A stretch of 64,000 nt of DNA, taken from the NCBI RefSeq assembly GCF_028476545.1, contig NW_026732655.1:394001-458000 (forward strand), read 5' to 3'. How positions within the stretch are numbered: position 1 is the first letter of the stretch; every line of letters begins with the position of its first letter. A program made the translations under genes and the position numbers. Source of the stretch: Physella acuta (lineage: Eukaryota > Mollusca > Gastropoda > Physidae). This document shows, piece by piece, positions 1 through 11,500 of the stretch. Under the pieces are notes generated by a model. It had not been told where the DNA came from. It worked only from the letters and a program-made list of their open reading frames with translations, and did no database searches.

Positions 1-130
1 TGGAACTAGTCCTCGATATTGCTTCGTTGAGGAGGAGATACGAATTAACGCTGCGGACATCCATCCATCCATTCCCAGAAATGACGAGTTAATAATCGCA
101 ATTCTCCAGAATGGAAATTGCGCTAAAAAC
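1..130 (+). mobile_element. 3' end of a MITE (GCGCAATTTCC-end family)
   Basis: The segment runs from an 'actagtcctcgatattgc' block through a CATC-rich stretch to a terminal GGAAATTGCGCTAAAAA. The same block order recurs at 18.39-18.98, 21.72-22.26 and 35.71-36.41 kb. The copy is cut by the window start. No coding capacity is seen, so it is a short non-autonomous DNA element. Confidence 0.7.
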
Positions 131-468
131 ATTAACTAAAACAAATATGGCTAGTTATGCACTGTGTATTTTAAAAAAAATAGCTTTCATTTATGGTTTT
201 TCATATATTTTAAAATTTAGTTACTTCTTGGTAACAGGACACTCAACCATAGATTTAAAATTTTCCGCAATTATCATTTTGAAATAACAATACAAAAATA
301 CAATATTTTTCTTGGATTTTATTTATAATCTATTCAAGACATTTCTATTATAGCATAAACCTGCTTAAATGCTGAAGAGAATAATTACACAAATGGTTAA
401 CGCATTTGTCCTGCATATACAAAGTCCATATGTCTCATAACCAGTGGACTGAATATATATATTGTAGT
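131..468. other. AT-rich intergenic DNA, nothing recognised
   Basis: AT-rich sequence with no supported ORF, no RNA gene and no clear repeat copy. Confidence 0.5.
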
Positions 469-900
469 TATTTATCACGAGCCGACCCTCGGCGTATCAT
501 ATGCCGCTATTTAGTTGTTTTATTTTCTGCTTTTCAGTAATTCATAATTTGTGAATTCGACAGTACCAATGCTGCCACTGAAAATATTTGCTTTAAAACA
601 CTATATGTAGGTCGTTAAGGACGATAGACCCTCCACCCTCCTTTCCCCCAACCCCTACCCTACCCCCCCCCCCCCCCCCGTGAAAGCAGCCTCTTAGTTA
701 CCTAAGTAAATTATCTGCCCCTAATAGCCGTCACTAAACCCGGCTCTACGATTGTAAACATTTATCGTGAACCACAGCTCACCAAACCATGTGGGGGTGG
801 GGGTGGTAGGGATATACCTAGAGAGGAAGAGAGGGGGCTGCTAGGCGCGCTTACAGCTTGGTGTTTTCTATGGTCTCCAAGAAGAGAATTATATATATAT
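469..900 (+). repeat. Interspersed repeat, 'CACGAGCCGACC' family
   Basis: Starts at TTTATCACGAGCCGACC and shares the ordered blocks 'cggcgtatcat', 'ttcagtaattcataatttg', 'ctgcccctaatagccgtcac', 'gtgaaccacagctcacca' and 'agaagagaattatata' with 40951-41250. A related minus-strand copy lies around 28140-28540. A poly-C run at about 665-679 sits inside this copy. There is no coding capacity. The class (MITE or SINE) is not decided, because no tRNA boxes and no clear terminal inverted repeats are visible. Confidence 0.7.
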
Positions 901-1010
901 ATATATAGATAATTAGACAGCCTTATGGTTTTGGCTGGTCTTGCACTTACCAAGACCAAACTAGACTGTTTTAGGGTAGTAGCACTAGTCTTGTCACCTC
1001 CCCTAGCTGC
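901..1010 (-). repeat. Relic resembling the 3' end of the fucosyltransferase terminal exon
   Basis: About 60 bases around 932-995 match the plus-strand sequence at 20063-20125 at roughly 80% by eye, including 'ctagactgt' followed by 'ttagg' and 'gcacta/tggtcttg'. That segment spans the stop codon of the fucosyltransferase gene and a short tandem duplicate just beyond it. It may be a spread repeat that the gene end happens to contain, or a relic of a lost gene copy. Confidence 0.35.
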
Positions 1011-1249
1011 GCCTCTGTCTCTTCCTCAGCGGCGTAGTGACCCCTCCCGGCATTCGGGGCGAACAGTTTAATGCCCCCCCCCCCAATAAAGCAAAGTGGT
1101 CAAGTGCCCGATAGGGCACTTTCCGGCGCCGCAGGCGCGTCGAATTTGGCACGATGGTGCCTTGGGGCGATAGAACACGAGGGCCGGTGACGGTTTGCTG
1201 AAAAGTCTACTGAGAGGGGGTCAAAACTGACCTCGACTGACCGGCGCCT

Positions 1250-1850
1250 TATATGGGTTATATTACGAAAAAAAATTTCCTCCGACGCCGACGACCCCCC
1301 TTGAAATTTTGTGAGGGGGTAGGAGAACGCCTTGGGGTGTCACAAAAAACTCGCCATGTCCGGGAAAAATCGGGAAATGGGTCAAAACTGACCAGTCGTA
1401 TTTCCCTATATAATCTTTGTATTTTATGGGAAAAAACAGAGGGTAATTTCAAAACGGAGTTTATGGCACTTACACTCTGTACATCTAGCTAATTATTGAC
1501 ATGCTTATAGGTAAATGGCTTGGCCGTAGGGCAGACCTGTCGGTTTCATTCAAAGCCCTCGACGAGGGCAAAAAGTGACCGCGAGTAAAATTCTATTTAT
1601 GTGAGCTCTATTACGAAAATATGTTTCCTCCAACGACCCCCCTATTTTATGAGGTAGGAGAACGCCTTGGGGTGTCACAAAAAACTCGGCATATCTGGGA
1701 AAACTTCGTAAAGGCGTCAAAACTGACCAGTTGTATTTCCCTATATAATCTTTGTATTTTACGGGAAAAACAGAGGGTAAATTTAAAACGGATTTTAGGG
1801 CACTTACCCTCTTTACATCTGGCTAATTTTTGGCATACTGTTTCTGTTTA
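1250..1850. repeat. Direct tandem duplication, two units about 355 bp apart
   Basis: The blocks 'attacgaaaa', 'aggagaacgccttggggtg', 'gtcaaaactgaccag' and 'tttccctatataatctttg' occur in the same order at about 1258-1495 and again at about 1612-1840. The units have diverged by indels and substitutions. ORFs that cross them are short and not conserved between the units, so I do not call a gene. Confidence 0.75.
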
Positions 1851-1854
1851 AAAT

Positions 1855-3653
1855 AGTATACAATTATTTGAAAAATAATTATTTAAAAATATTAAAAATT
1901 ATTTTACAAATTTTGCTGGGTCCGAAATTCGTCTATATAATATATATAAGGCCTGAAATAGATTAGTAAAGAAACAAGTATAAACAAATATTAAAAAAAA
2001 TCATTAAGAGCTACAAGCTTTAAAATGCACGAAAATTAGAAAATGAAACTTATCTGCTTTGTTTCATTAAAGCTTTGATCGCTCATGAGTTGTTTTTTTT
2101 TACATATTTTGGCGACCAAAGATTTTAGTTCTCTGTTAAAGTTTCTAATTTTTGTGAAAATAAAGTATTTGTTCACCTTTCTCTCTTAAATTTAAGAAAA
2201 ATCATGTCCTAATTTACGATGCTCATGTTGCGTCAGGGGACTAACTTTCAATAGGTTTTTTCGTTTATAATTCAAACTGCACCTAAATTGAACTCCCTGT
2301 GTTGCATAGCCTATATTGCTTGACAAATTTATGGCACTCAGTTACAAAACTTTCACTAACACCTATGTAGTTACAAAATCTGCTAAACGTTGATAGATGT
2401 CATGGTTTATGTAAGAATGTGTCAGTGTTAAGTTACTTTACACGCATCGCAAGGAGTAAGTAACTTATCCACTGGCAGTGAGTAGACAGACTATGCTTCT
2501 TCTCAATAAGTTATGAAGGTGAAATAAAATATAATCATTTTTTTTTCCCAATAAAACTGTTATTATGACAATTGAATAGGGCATTGCGACACATTCCAAG
2601 CGTCGCTTGAATTTCGTTAAATCAATATCATATCGGCGATTGAAACTCCACACTATACCTTAAATCTCAAATAATATCATGAAAATCAATTAATCTATAA
2701 AAATGAAAGGTTCTTAAATCTTGTGGGTGTATCATTATAATAAAAAGATAACGGTTGCTTAAAAAAATGAATATGCTATAACTTAAAAATGTGTAAAACA
2801 TTTTAAAGCATTCAACTATAAATAATAAATGGAAATGATAAAGATTTGTATTAATTGTTTTAACACTTCTGTAGACGGTAATTTGTCATTTGTATACAAA
2901 AATGTATAAAGTATAGATTTAAGAAGGGAACGGATTACTATTAATCTTATAGTTAAACTTCTAAAGTGAGAGCGGAACATTCACCCTTAAAGGCATACAT
3001 ATTTCATTGTTGTACACACATTTGTATTTTCACATTTCGGTTTTGTTTTTATACACGTGCATCGAAATCAAATTTATTGGAACCGCTGTTCTACGGACCA
3101 GAACGCTTTAGTGTTCTTGGAATTCGAAACGGATCGATTGTCATACTTAGCAACGGACATAGCTACGGTACCGATCGAAACTTGTATACATTCATTTTAA
3201 TCTCAGTTAAAACAGGCTGGCTAGGTATAATGACAGATCTTTACATATACGTATGGTTTTAATACATACAAGCTGTCAATTTTCAAAGTCGACAGAAAAC
3301 ATTTTGGTAAGTCAATAAAATATTTTCTATTGCATCATTTACTGTGAATGACATTGCGAATTAGCGTCCACAATGAATCAATTATAAGCCCATTAAATAA
3401 GATACACAAGTTTAGAGCTGTTTTACCGTAAGAGATAAAATAAAGATTGAACCACGTTTTATAATAAACTTCATGCGTTGATTTCCAGTTAGTAGTAGTC
3501 ACAGTATATAAGCACAGTAGTTGATTACGTTTTATAACATGTACCCAATTTTCTATAGCTATCCTACATAACTGTGACATTTTTTATGTTTCGACAATTA
3601 AAGTTCTGTCTGATATCAGCCTGAAAAATATACAGATACACATACAAAAAGTA

Positions 3654-3655
<2 letters not shown>
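1855..3655. other. AT-rich intergenic DNA without a recognisable gene
   Basis: Only short unsupported ORFs occur (for example 2966-3262). None has a recognisable domain, low-complexity signature or paralog in the window. No structural RNA is recognised. Confidence 0.5.

Positions 3656-3656
<1 letters not shown>

Positions 3657-3735
<79 letters not shown>
3657..3735. repeat. (TA)n microsatellite
   Basis: Uninterrupted TA dinucleotides for about 78 bases. Confidence 0.95.
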
Positions 3736-3736
<1 letters not shown>

Positions 3737-3961
3737 TAGCTGCATACCCGTGCACCGCCACTGTGAATCCTTTTTTTTAAAAAATGTACCAACTTGGGAG
3801 CAGAACAAAACTAAACACAAACGCTTATACATGTGCTTCGCCTCGGTGTGGATATCATCACGCTGTGGATATGGATATTACTTCAAGGTTTAATGCGCTG
3901 CGCACGGGTGGGGGTCCCCGCATTGGGGGGAATATTCTTCAGCGCACGGCGCTGAACAGAA

Positions 3962-4705
3962 CCTAGCTAAACACAAACACACAATAAAACACAAAGACAA
4001 CACAAAAACAACACAAAGACAAAACAAAGACAACACAAAGACAACACAAACACAACACAAACACAACACAACACAACACAAACACAACACAACACAAACA
4101 CAACACAACACAACACAAACACAACAAAACACAAACACAACACAACACAAACACAACACAAACAAAACACAACACAAACACAAAACAAACACAACACAAA
4201 GACAACATAAAGAAAACACAAAGACAACACAAAGGCAACACAAAGACAACACAAAGACTACACAAAGACAACACAAAGGCAACACAAGGAAAACACAAAG
4301 ACAACACAAACACAACACAAACACAACACAAACACAACACAAAGAAAACACAAAGACAACACAAAGGCAACACAAAGACAACACAAAGACAACACAAAGA
4401 CAACACAAAGACAACACAAAGACAACACAAAGACAACACAAAGACAACACAAAGACAACACAAAGACAACACAACACAACACAAAGACAACACAAAGACA
4501 ACACAAAGACAACACAAACACAACAGAAACACAACACAAACACAACACAAACACAACACAAACACAACACAAATACAACACAAACAAAACACAATCACAA
4601 CACAAACACAACACAAACACAACACAAACACAACACTAACACAACACAATCACAACACAAACACAACACAAACACAACACAACACAACACAAACACAACA
4701 AATAT
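3962..4705. repeat. ACACAA / AAAGACAAC satellite, about 740 bp
   Basis: Degenerate tandem units of AACACAAAC, AACACAAAG and AACACAACAC alternate for roughly 740 bases. The plus strand is almost free of T and the minus strand almost free of A. All long reading frames across it, which translate to Cys/Val/Phe/Leu repeats, are artefacts of the period and are not annotated as genes. It is preceded at 3895-3960 by a GC-rich hairpin-like segment containing CAGCGC-ACG-GCGCTG. Confidence 0.93.
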
Positions 4706-5660
4706 AAATAAAACAATGAAAACATCGTGATTACAATATAGTCTAACCTAGGTAAATAAATAAAAGTGTATGAAACCAACAAACAAGTGTTGAAAATTCT
4801 TCTAATAATCAATAAGCAGTACAAATGGTGTAACCTAAAACAAAATTTATATGTAAATAAAATAAACGTGCCTACTAATATTTTAAAAGCCTTTGATATC
4901 TTGGAAAAACGTTAATAAATAAATAAAATATAAGAAGACCTTTGTTACGCTTTTAGTGTGTGTGTGTATGTGGATGTGTGAATGTGTCTAAGTCTGTCTT
5001 AAAAAGGTGTAGAATGTCATCACTAGAAAACCTTAAAACATGGTGATGACTATGGCCTAGACAGCGGGTATTCAGATAAAAAGCAATTACTTGACCACAG
5101 CTTCGGGGAAAAGCAATTAATTTTACCCAGCTTGGTGGAAGACAAAGAAACCCTGGGGTGATAAATTACAGTCGGGTGTCAGATCACCGGGGAAGACAAA
5201 GAAAGCGTGAGGCAATTATTTACAACCCGTTTACTGCCTGTCATGCTGGCAACAGCTTGTGGTGTAATTGTTGATTTAATGTTTCCCGGCACATTAAAAA
5301 AAAAACATTAACGCAGTGCGCGTAGTTATTAAAAGTATTGACTTTTGTAACACCTGCAGTAAATGGGTTTGACCACAGCTTTAATGGAATTGTATACACA
5401 AAGAAAACCTATTTATTGTACACTATTGTCAGAAAATACTGTAGTTATGGGTTTTGTTATTAAAAATTCAAAATAGGACTACCTCATTTTTTTAAAATTA
5501 AACAACAAATTAAAAACAAACAAATAAACAAACAAACAAATTAAAAAATTTAAATTTAAATTTTAAAATTTTAAAAATAAAATTTGAAAAATTAAAATTA
5601 AAAAATTAAAAATTAAAAAGATAAAAATAAATAAAAATTAAACAATAAAAATTAAAATTA
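4706..5660. other. Intergenic DNA ending in A-rich low-complexity sequence
   Basis: 4706-5400 has no supported feature. 5400-5660 is AAATTAAAA-type low-complexity sequence, a likely decayed A-rich tail or microsatellite next to the SINE that follows. Confidence 0.6.
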
Positions 5661-5663
5661 AAA

Positions 5664-5912
5664 GAGTCGAGTCGGTAAAGTTCATGGTTGCTAAACCGAA
5701 AAGTCTCGAGTTCGAACCCCCGGGCAGATAAGGCTCGTTACCTGGGGACAGCTACTCTTCTAGGAGAGACAACTCCAAAATTAAACAACTGCTGCCTTGT
5801 AGATTGTTCTTGGTTGGACAAAGGCTATGGAAGCAAATCCAAAAAGAAAAGCAGGCTGAAATCGGAGTCAATGGCCTCAATGGCGCATAACCAGTTGACA
5901 CGTACCGCTTAA
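5664..5912 (+). mobile_element. tRNA-derived SINE, copy 1
   Basis: The 5' end has an A-box-like GTCGAGTCGGTAAAG and a B-box GAGTTCGAACCC at the spacing of a tRNA promoter. A non-tRNA body follows ('aacaactgctgccttgtag', 'ggcgcataaccagttgacac'). The body matches the element at 35205-35445. An ORF across it (5688-5912) is a by-product. Confidence 0.8.
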
Positions 5913-5914
5913 TT

Positions 5915-6020
5915 GTGTTGGAGGCGTGGTCGAGTCGGCAAAAAAGCTCATGGTTGATAAATTCGAATAAAGTCTCGAGTTCAAACGCACTGGCAGATAA
6001 ATCTCGATCCCCTTCAACAC
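5915..6020 (+). mobile_element. tRNA-derived SINE, copy 2 (head only)
   Basis: Begins GTTGGAGGCGTGGTCGAGTCGG (A box) and has GAGTTCAAACGC where the B box GAGTTCGAACCC is expected. It lies directly behind copy 1 in the same orientation, as a tandem head fragment. The body is missing and the segment ends near a GAA microsatellite at about 6035-6052. Confidence 0.7.
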
Positions 6021-6132
6021 TAATAATTAAGAACGAAGAAGAAGAAGAAGAAAATTTTAAAAACTTAAAATAAATAAAAATTAAAAAACCTAAAATTAAA
6101 ATTAAAAAATTAAAAATTTAAAAAATGTAACT

Positions 6133-6257
6133 AGGTCACTAACTCGGTGGTCTTTACGTAACTAGGTCACTAACCTGGTGGTCATTATGTCACAAGGTCA
6201 CTCCTCACCCTCCCCAGAGGTCACTAGGTCAGTAGGTCACAGGTCAGTGGGTGACCT
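6133..6257. promoter_or_regulatory. Cluster of AGGTCA nuclear-receptor half-sites
   Basis: AGGTCA occurs exactly at 6133, 6164, 6195, 6218, 6226, 6234 and 6241, with an inverted TGACCT at 6252-6257. The last four direct copies are spaced 2, 2 and 1 bases apart (DR2, DR2, DR1), and the final inverted pair has 5 bases between. AGGTCA is the canonical half-site of RXR-type nuclear receptors. Part of the series follows a minisatellite-like period of about 31 bp, so a repeat origin is likely; regulatory use is inference. Confidence 0.4.
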
Positions 6258-6259
6258 AC

Positions 6260-7785
6260 TCCCTCTCCGCCACCGCCTCCTCCTGCGCCTCCGCCTGTAT
6301 AGTATTTTACTATATGTCATTGTACCTCACCCTCACCCTCATCTCATTGTACTTCCGGCTCCTCATCCTTTGCGCCTCACCTTCACCCTCACTCTCTGCC
6401 AAAAATGATACCCAAAGGGACTTAATATACTACTAATAATTCTTTCAACATAACGGGCAACGTAAAACTCTACAAATTTGCATATTTCTGATTTCTTGAA
6501 ATGTATATATTAAGATTGACACATGACGGCGGCCTAATGTGTGTTAATTTGTTGTTCTGGCTAAATCATGAAAAGTAAAGAAGATGATACGGTGCATGTT
6601 GGTTTAGCTGATGATATAGACAAAGCGGTACTTTAAATATAATTAGCAATTTGGTTTTCAGTTGCCTGCTGCCTACTTCAATTAGGCTGTTGCTCGTAAA
6701 TTTTAAACTCCACTGATTTCAAATAAAATTATACCACAAAAAAACAGGATTTTTTTCCCTACACATTGATACCAATTTTGTGTCTCTAGCTTAATTAGGA
6801 GCTAAGATATGGCCTTTTAAAAATTTGTGGGCGTGGCTAAAACAGCTTAGACCTTCGTCATTCAATTCAATGTTACATAAACAAAAAAGTTGGCACCGAT
6901 GGTTTTTTCATTGCATCATCACGGATTCGCATTTTTCGAAAAATTAAAAAATTATAATTGTATTGCATCATCCCAGATTCGCATTTTTTGCAACTATAAA
7001 ATTAAAAAATTATAATAAAGTTTATTATAATAAAAGTGGACTGGAAGTGATTTAACAGATTAAAATATTACTATTACTCGGTGTAAAAACTATCAACGTG
7101 TCGTAAGTTTAAAATAAAACTAGATCTAGATTTATTGATATTTAATACTTTAAAATAAATACTTGTACTACTATTTACAATTAGAGACGAGCACTAGCAC
7201 AGTAGAGTGGACCTACACATACGACATTGTTGAATTCATCAAGTAGCAGCTGGCTGCATTTACGATACTTACTTCCACCCCCCCCCCCCCCACCCCATCT
7301 TGTGTACTTGTTATCAGGAGCCCATAATAAAATTATTTATAAAACAAAATAAACAGAAAACAGCTGTAAAAGTGTGTACTAGTTTTCATTTATTATGAGT
7401 AAACTAATGTAAATTATAAAAATGTGTTAACAATTTTTCAAGTATAGAATAAGATTATTAATATTAAATTACAGTTATTTACATTAATTGTAAATTTGTC
7501 TAATAAAATTATAATACACAAGTTGCTTTTGGAGCACAGAAATTACACAGCTCCCTATTAAATGTAGCTTTTTTTTAATAATCTTAGATAAACATAGAAC
7601 AATTCCACCATCAACATTTGTGAAGAAACATGATAAATCCACAATTAACATTTGCATGAAGAAATAAATCAGCAATCAACAATAGCTTGAAGAAACATAA
7701 ATCCACTATCTACATTAGTGTGAAGAAACAAATCTACAGTACACGACATCAGGCGACATTGACATCAGACAACATCAGCAACTCC
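6260..7785. other. AT-rich intergenic DNA without a recognisable gene
   Basis: No supported ORF. A poly-C run lies at about 7278-7290. A TAGATCTAGAT motif at about 7120 recalls the TCTAGATCTAG-rich stretch at 12.8-13.5 kb. Confidence 0.5.
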
Positions 7786-7998
7786 TCGTCACTTGATCTA
7801 TGCAACATCAGCAGCTCCTCATCACTTGATCTATGCAACATCAGCAGCTCCTCATCACTTGATCTATGCAACATCAGCAGCTCCTCATCACTTGATCTAT
7901 GCAACATCAGCAGCTCCTCATCACTTCATCTATGCAACATCAGCAGCTCCTCATCACTTCATCTATGCAACATCAGCAGCTCCTCATCACTTGATCTA
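7786..7998. repeat. 33 bp minisatellite, about 6.5 units
   Basis: The unit contains 'acatcagcagctcctcatca' followed by 'cttgatctatgca'. Because 33 is a multiple of 3 the array is open in more than one frame. On the plus strand it reads as an 11-residue repeat rich in Ser (…CNISSSSSLDL…) within a 109-codon ORF at 7687-8016. On the minus strand it reads SDEELLMLHRS, interrupted by a stop in the two units carrying 'cttcatc'. A pyrimidine tract followed by CAG on the minus strand at about 8000-8013 would make a reasonable splice acceptor. I cannot show that either strand is translated. Confidence 0.85.
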
Positions 7999-7999
7999 T

Positions 8000-8570
8000 C
8001 TGAAGAAAAAAAATAGTATTAATTATCAAGTATTTAACATTAAATAAAATTTTGGCTTTAAGTAAATTTACTATTTAATATATTCCTTGACTTCAGTGTA
8101 TGCTGGAAAAAAATTTAAATGTCATATTAATTTTCTTAAACCACTTAGTGCTAAAACAATTTTCTAAAGTATCAATTATTTTTATTCTATAGAAACTATT
8201 AGCATATCTGAGTTAAAGAAATACATGTTTTTAAAAGTGTTAGTACTTGAGTGATCAAACTGTAAAAGAAAATAAGTTTAAATTAGTTTTGACAAGCATT
8301 TTGAAGCACAGTTCTGATTCTAGGATTATCTAGCAGATTTCAATTACCCTGAAAAATAAGCTAAGTAATTAAATTGTACAATTTTTTTTTTTACATTATA
8401 TAAACAACACTTTAAAAATTATAAACATTGTTAGTATTAGTTTTAAAAATTAGTTCACACAATTCAGAGCATGCATTTTCAGTAACAATTTATAAAAACA
8501 CTTTAATGTTTAAAAAATAAAGTTAATTTGTAAACTAAAAATGTAAAAAAATACTCTGAAATCTGATTAG
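8000..8570 (-). other. AT-rich 3' flank of the hAT-derived gene
   Basis: Lies directly downstream of the stop codon at 8571-8573. Minus-strand AATAAA-like hexamers are possible, but the AT richness makes any single polyadenylation site unreliable. Confidence 0.4.
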
Positions 8571-11500
8571 CTAATATTCAGAAAGAAACTCAAGATTCCT
8601 GTAAAGCAAGTCAACAACCAGTGATTCTGCCAGATGGCTAAAATACTCAGCATCATCCTCATCCTCCGACCAGTAACTGATGGTGTAGACAGCTGACTTC
8701 TTTTTTGGTGCTGGCACCCTTTCAATAATCCTTCCGTTGTATTGGGACACACCCTGATCATCCAGCTCCCACTTATGAGTTAGCTGGACACCAACCAGAT
8801 CTTCACCAGCCAAAATTTTAGACAGAAATTGTCTCTGCTTTCTATCAACAGCAGCAAAAATAGGCTCTTCAACAGAGACATTTTTGTCACACATAGCCTT
8901 GCGGACAGCAGTCTGAAGCTTTTTCCTTTCAAGCTTTTCTTGCTTTTCCTTCAAGTCCTTCATGCGTGACAAAATGTCCCTATCTATTTGCTGCTGCAAC
9001 AGAATGCAGGCTTTCCTTATCTGGGCTCCCCTATGCATCGCGAAGGTAACCAGTTTCATCTGCTCTGGAACAGACTTTTGATCCAGCCACTTAAGTGTGC
9101 CATTCACACTTGCCTTTAACTTAGAGTCCATGAAACCAACTGACACATTTGGGGAACGCCTGATAAGGTAGTCTGCAATGCCGAGACACCTTTCTGAAAA
9201 AATATTGTGAGGTGGCGCAGAACTGGTGGCATCCAACATCTCACTTGTGGGGTTGGAAAGATCTCCAACCAGATACCTCTCCAGCTGTCGCACCAAGACA
9301 GACTCAGTAGACGTCAACAATGCTTTCATGACTTCATTAAACAGAGTGCTGTTCTGCTCCAGCCGAAGAGCTTCCAAAGTTCTGTCCACCTCCAGATGTT
9401 GTCCAAACACATCAAAGTTAGTTGTCAGAACACCTTCAGGATTACTCTTTAACCTCTCAATTTCTTTCATAGCATACTGGAACTCTGATACCTAAAACAA
9501 TTGGAGACAATCAATCAACTGTGTCAAAAATACATCAGTATATATAAAATATATCAGTAAATAAAATTTATATTTATTGTAGGGATAAAAGTGATTACTT
9601 ACAAAAGCCAGATTTGACCGCCGCATTGCATTCTTATAAATCAACTTCATCCAAGGGCCAGAGATCAATTTCCCAATGAGCCCGAGTGCTTGCAACTGCA
9701 CGAGAACCTCAGGTTTCTTCAGATCAGCAAGCAGTTGAGTGCAGACTTTGGTTGTTTTTCTAATAAAAAATAAATAAATTGGTAAACAGTTTGTATAATT
9801 TAAATTTGGAAGTAACAAAAAGGTATAAAAATTGTATAATTACCCAACAAGATATCCTGTTAGCAAGTTCTTGTACTGAATAACAACCCCAGCCATACGA
9901 AACAACAGATGAAGTCGATTTCCAACGTAACGGACAAATGTTCCAGCAGCCACATCGTTCTCTTTCAGGTGAGCCTTGAATGAGGCAGGTTCTCCATGAA
10001 AACTGTACCTGAAAATAAAAGAGGGCAGATGTAATTAGAATCTAGCAAAAAATGTGCAAAGAATAACATTTAAAAAATTAAAAATGAATTGTGAAGTCCT
10101 GTGGATGGTGAAGATAATTAAAGCTGAAATAAACATTGTATTTAAAGTACAAATTAAAATTTAAAGAGTAGTCTAAAACTTAGCTGAAAATTTGCAAAAG
10201 TACATAATAATATATAAAACTAGAAATAAATTGAATGCTGTAAGAGAATGGTGAAAATTATGACAAGAAAGCTCAAATAAACATTGAATTGAAAGTACAT
10301 AATTTAAAATTAACTAAAAAATTATTATGTATAAAAGGACATACCTCAACTTGGAAACATTCACAATGACCCCTACCGCTGTAGCTACACTCTTACCACT
10401 AGATGATGATACCTTAAACCTCTTGTCCAAGTCTGAACAGCACTCCCTCGCTTTCGTTGCCACACTGTCTAACGGGTGTATGTTGCACTTCAGTTGGATC
10501 AACTGCATATCCAGCTCACTCTGCAACATTTCCAATACACATGTGTTTACCGCCGCCCTGTCCGTCACGCTGCAAGTACACTTATCTTTAAACATCGACA
10601 GCACCTCAACAAATGGCAGGCCAGTGTAGTCACTGTAAACAGAGGCCACTTCCTTCATGGAAGAAATAATGTGGCCCGCATAGTCTACAGCTCTACCACT
10701 GGCTACTCTCGCAGTCGAAATCACAAAGTCTTCTGTAGCTGGCTCCATGGTAGCTCCATCACTGGCTCCTATGGCAGGTGAAATCACTAAGTCTTCTGTA
10801 TCTGGCACTGTGGAAACAGAAAAAGTATTAAGATGTTTATCTGCTTTGGTGGTAGCATCAAATTTTATACAAGCAGACTTACAGTTTTGAAGGGCCTCTC
10901 CTACTTGAATCAAAGCAAGGACTCCGGGTTCATGAGCCATCCGGGATATGCTTGAGTAGTGGGGCATCTTCAGGGTGCCTTTGCCGACTGCTTCTGCAAT
11001 GTATTCTGCCAACTGGCCAACATTTCGAACAGGAACATTTTTCAAAAGAGACTCATACGTTACCTTTCTTACCTTTAAATCAAACTTACCAATACCTGTC
11101 ACTTCCTCATCCTGGCTAGCATCTACCAATGCATCATAATCTTCAATTAGCTTGCTGTTCTCTGCTTCTAAGCTATGCATCTTGGCTGCAAAATGGTTCT
11201 TCTCAGTAATCAGGTCGTCAATCTCTTTTAGAAGCTTACTATTCTCAGCCACCAGTCTGTCGTGCCCTTCCATCAACTTGGCTGTTTCACTCTTGTATTT
11301 GGATTGCCATTCATGGATGTCTTGAAGATGTTGCTGCGTAAGAACCTGAAACTTTTTCTGCAATTTTGACAGTTTAATTTTAGCAATCATTAAATTCTTA
11401 CCTCGATCGTCCAGTCCAGCTTGTGGAGAAGAAACGTTAACACTTGCCTGTCTTGACTGCAGATTTTTTTCTCTCTCCTGCATATACTTTGTCTTCCAGC

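Noticed and set aside
3890-4649. Several ORFs of 95-234 codons rich in Cys, Val, Leu and Phe
   Set aside because: They are translations of the ACACAA/AAAGAC satellite; all three minus frames stay open because of base composition, with no domain or start context.
5688-5912. 74-codon ORF and a possible tRNA gene
   Set aside because: A and B boxes are present but the sequence does not fold as a full tRNA; the body matches another SINE copy at 35.2 kb.
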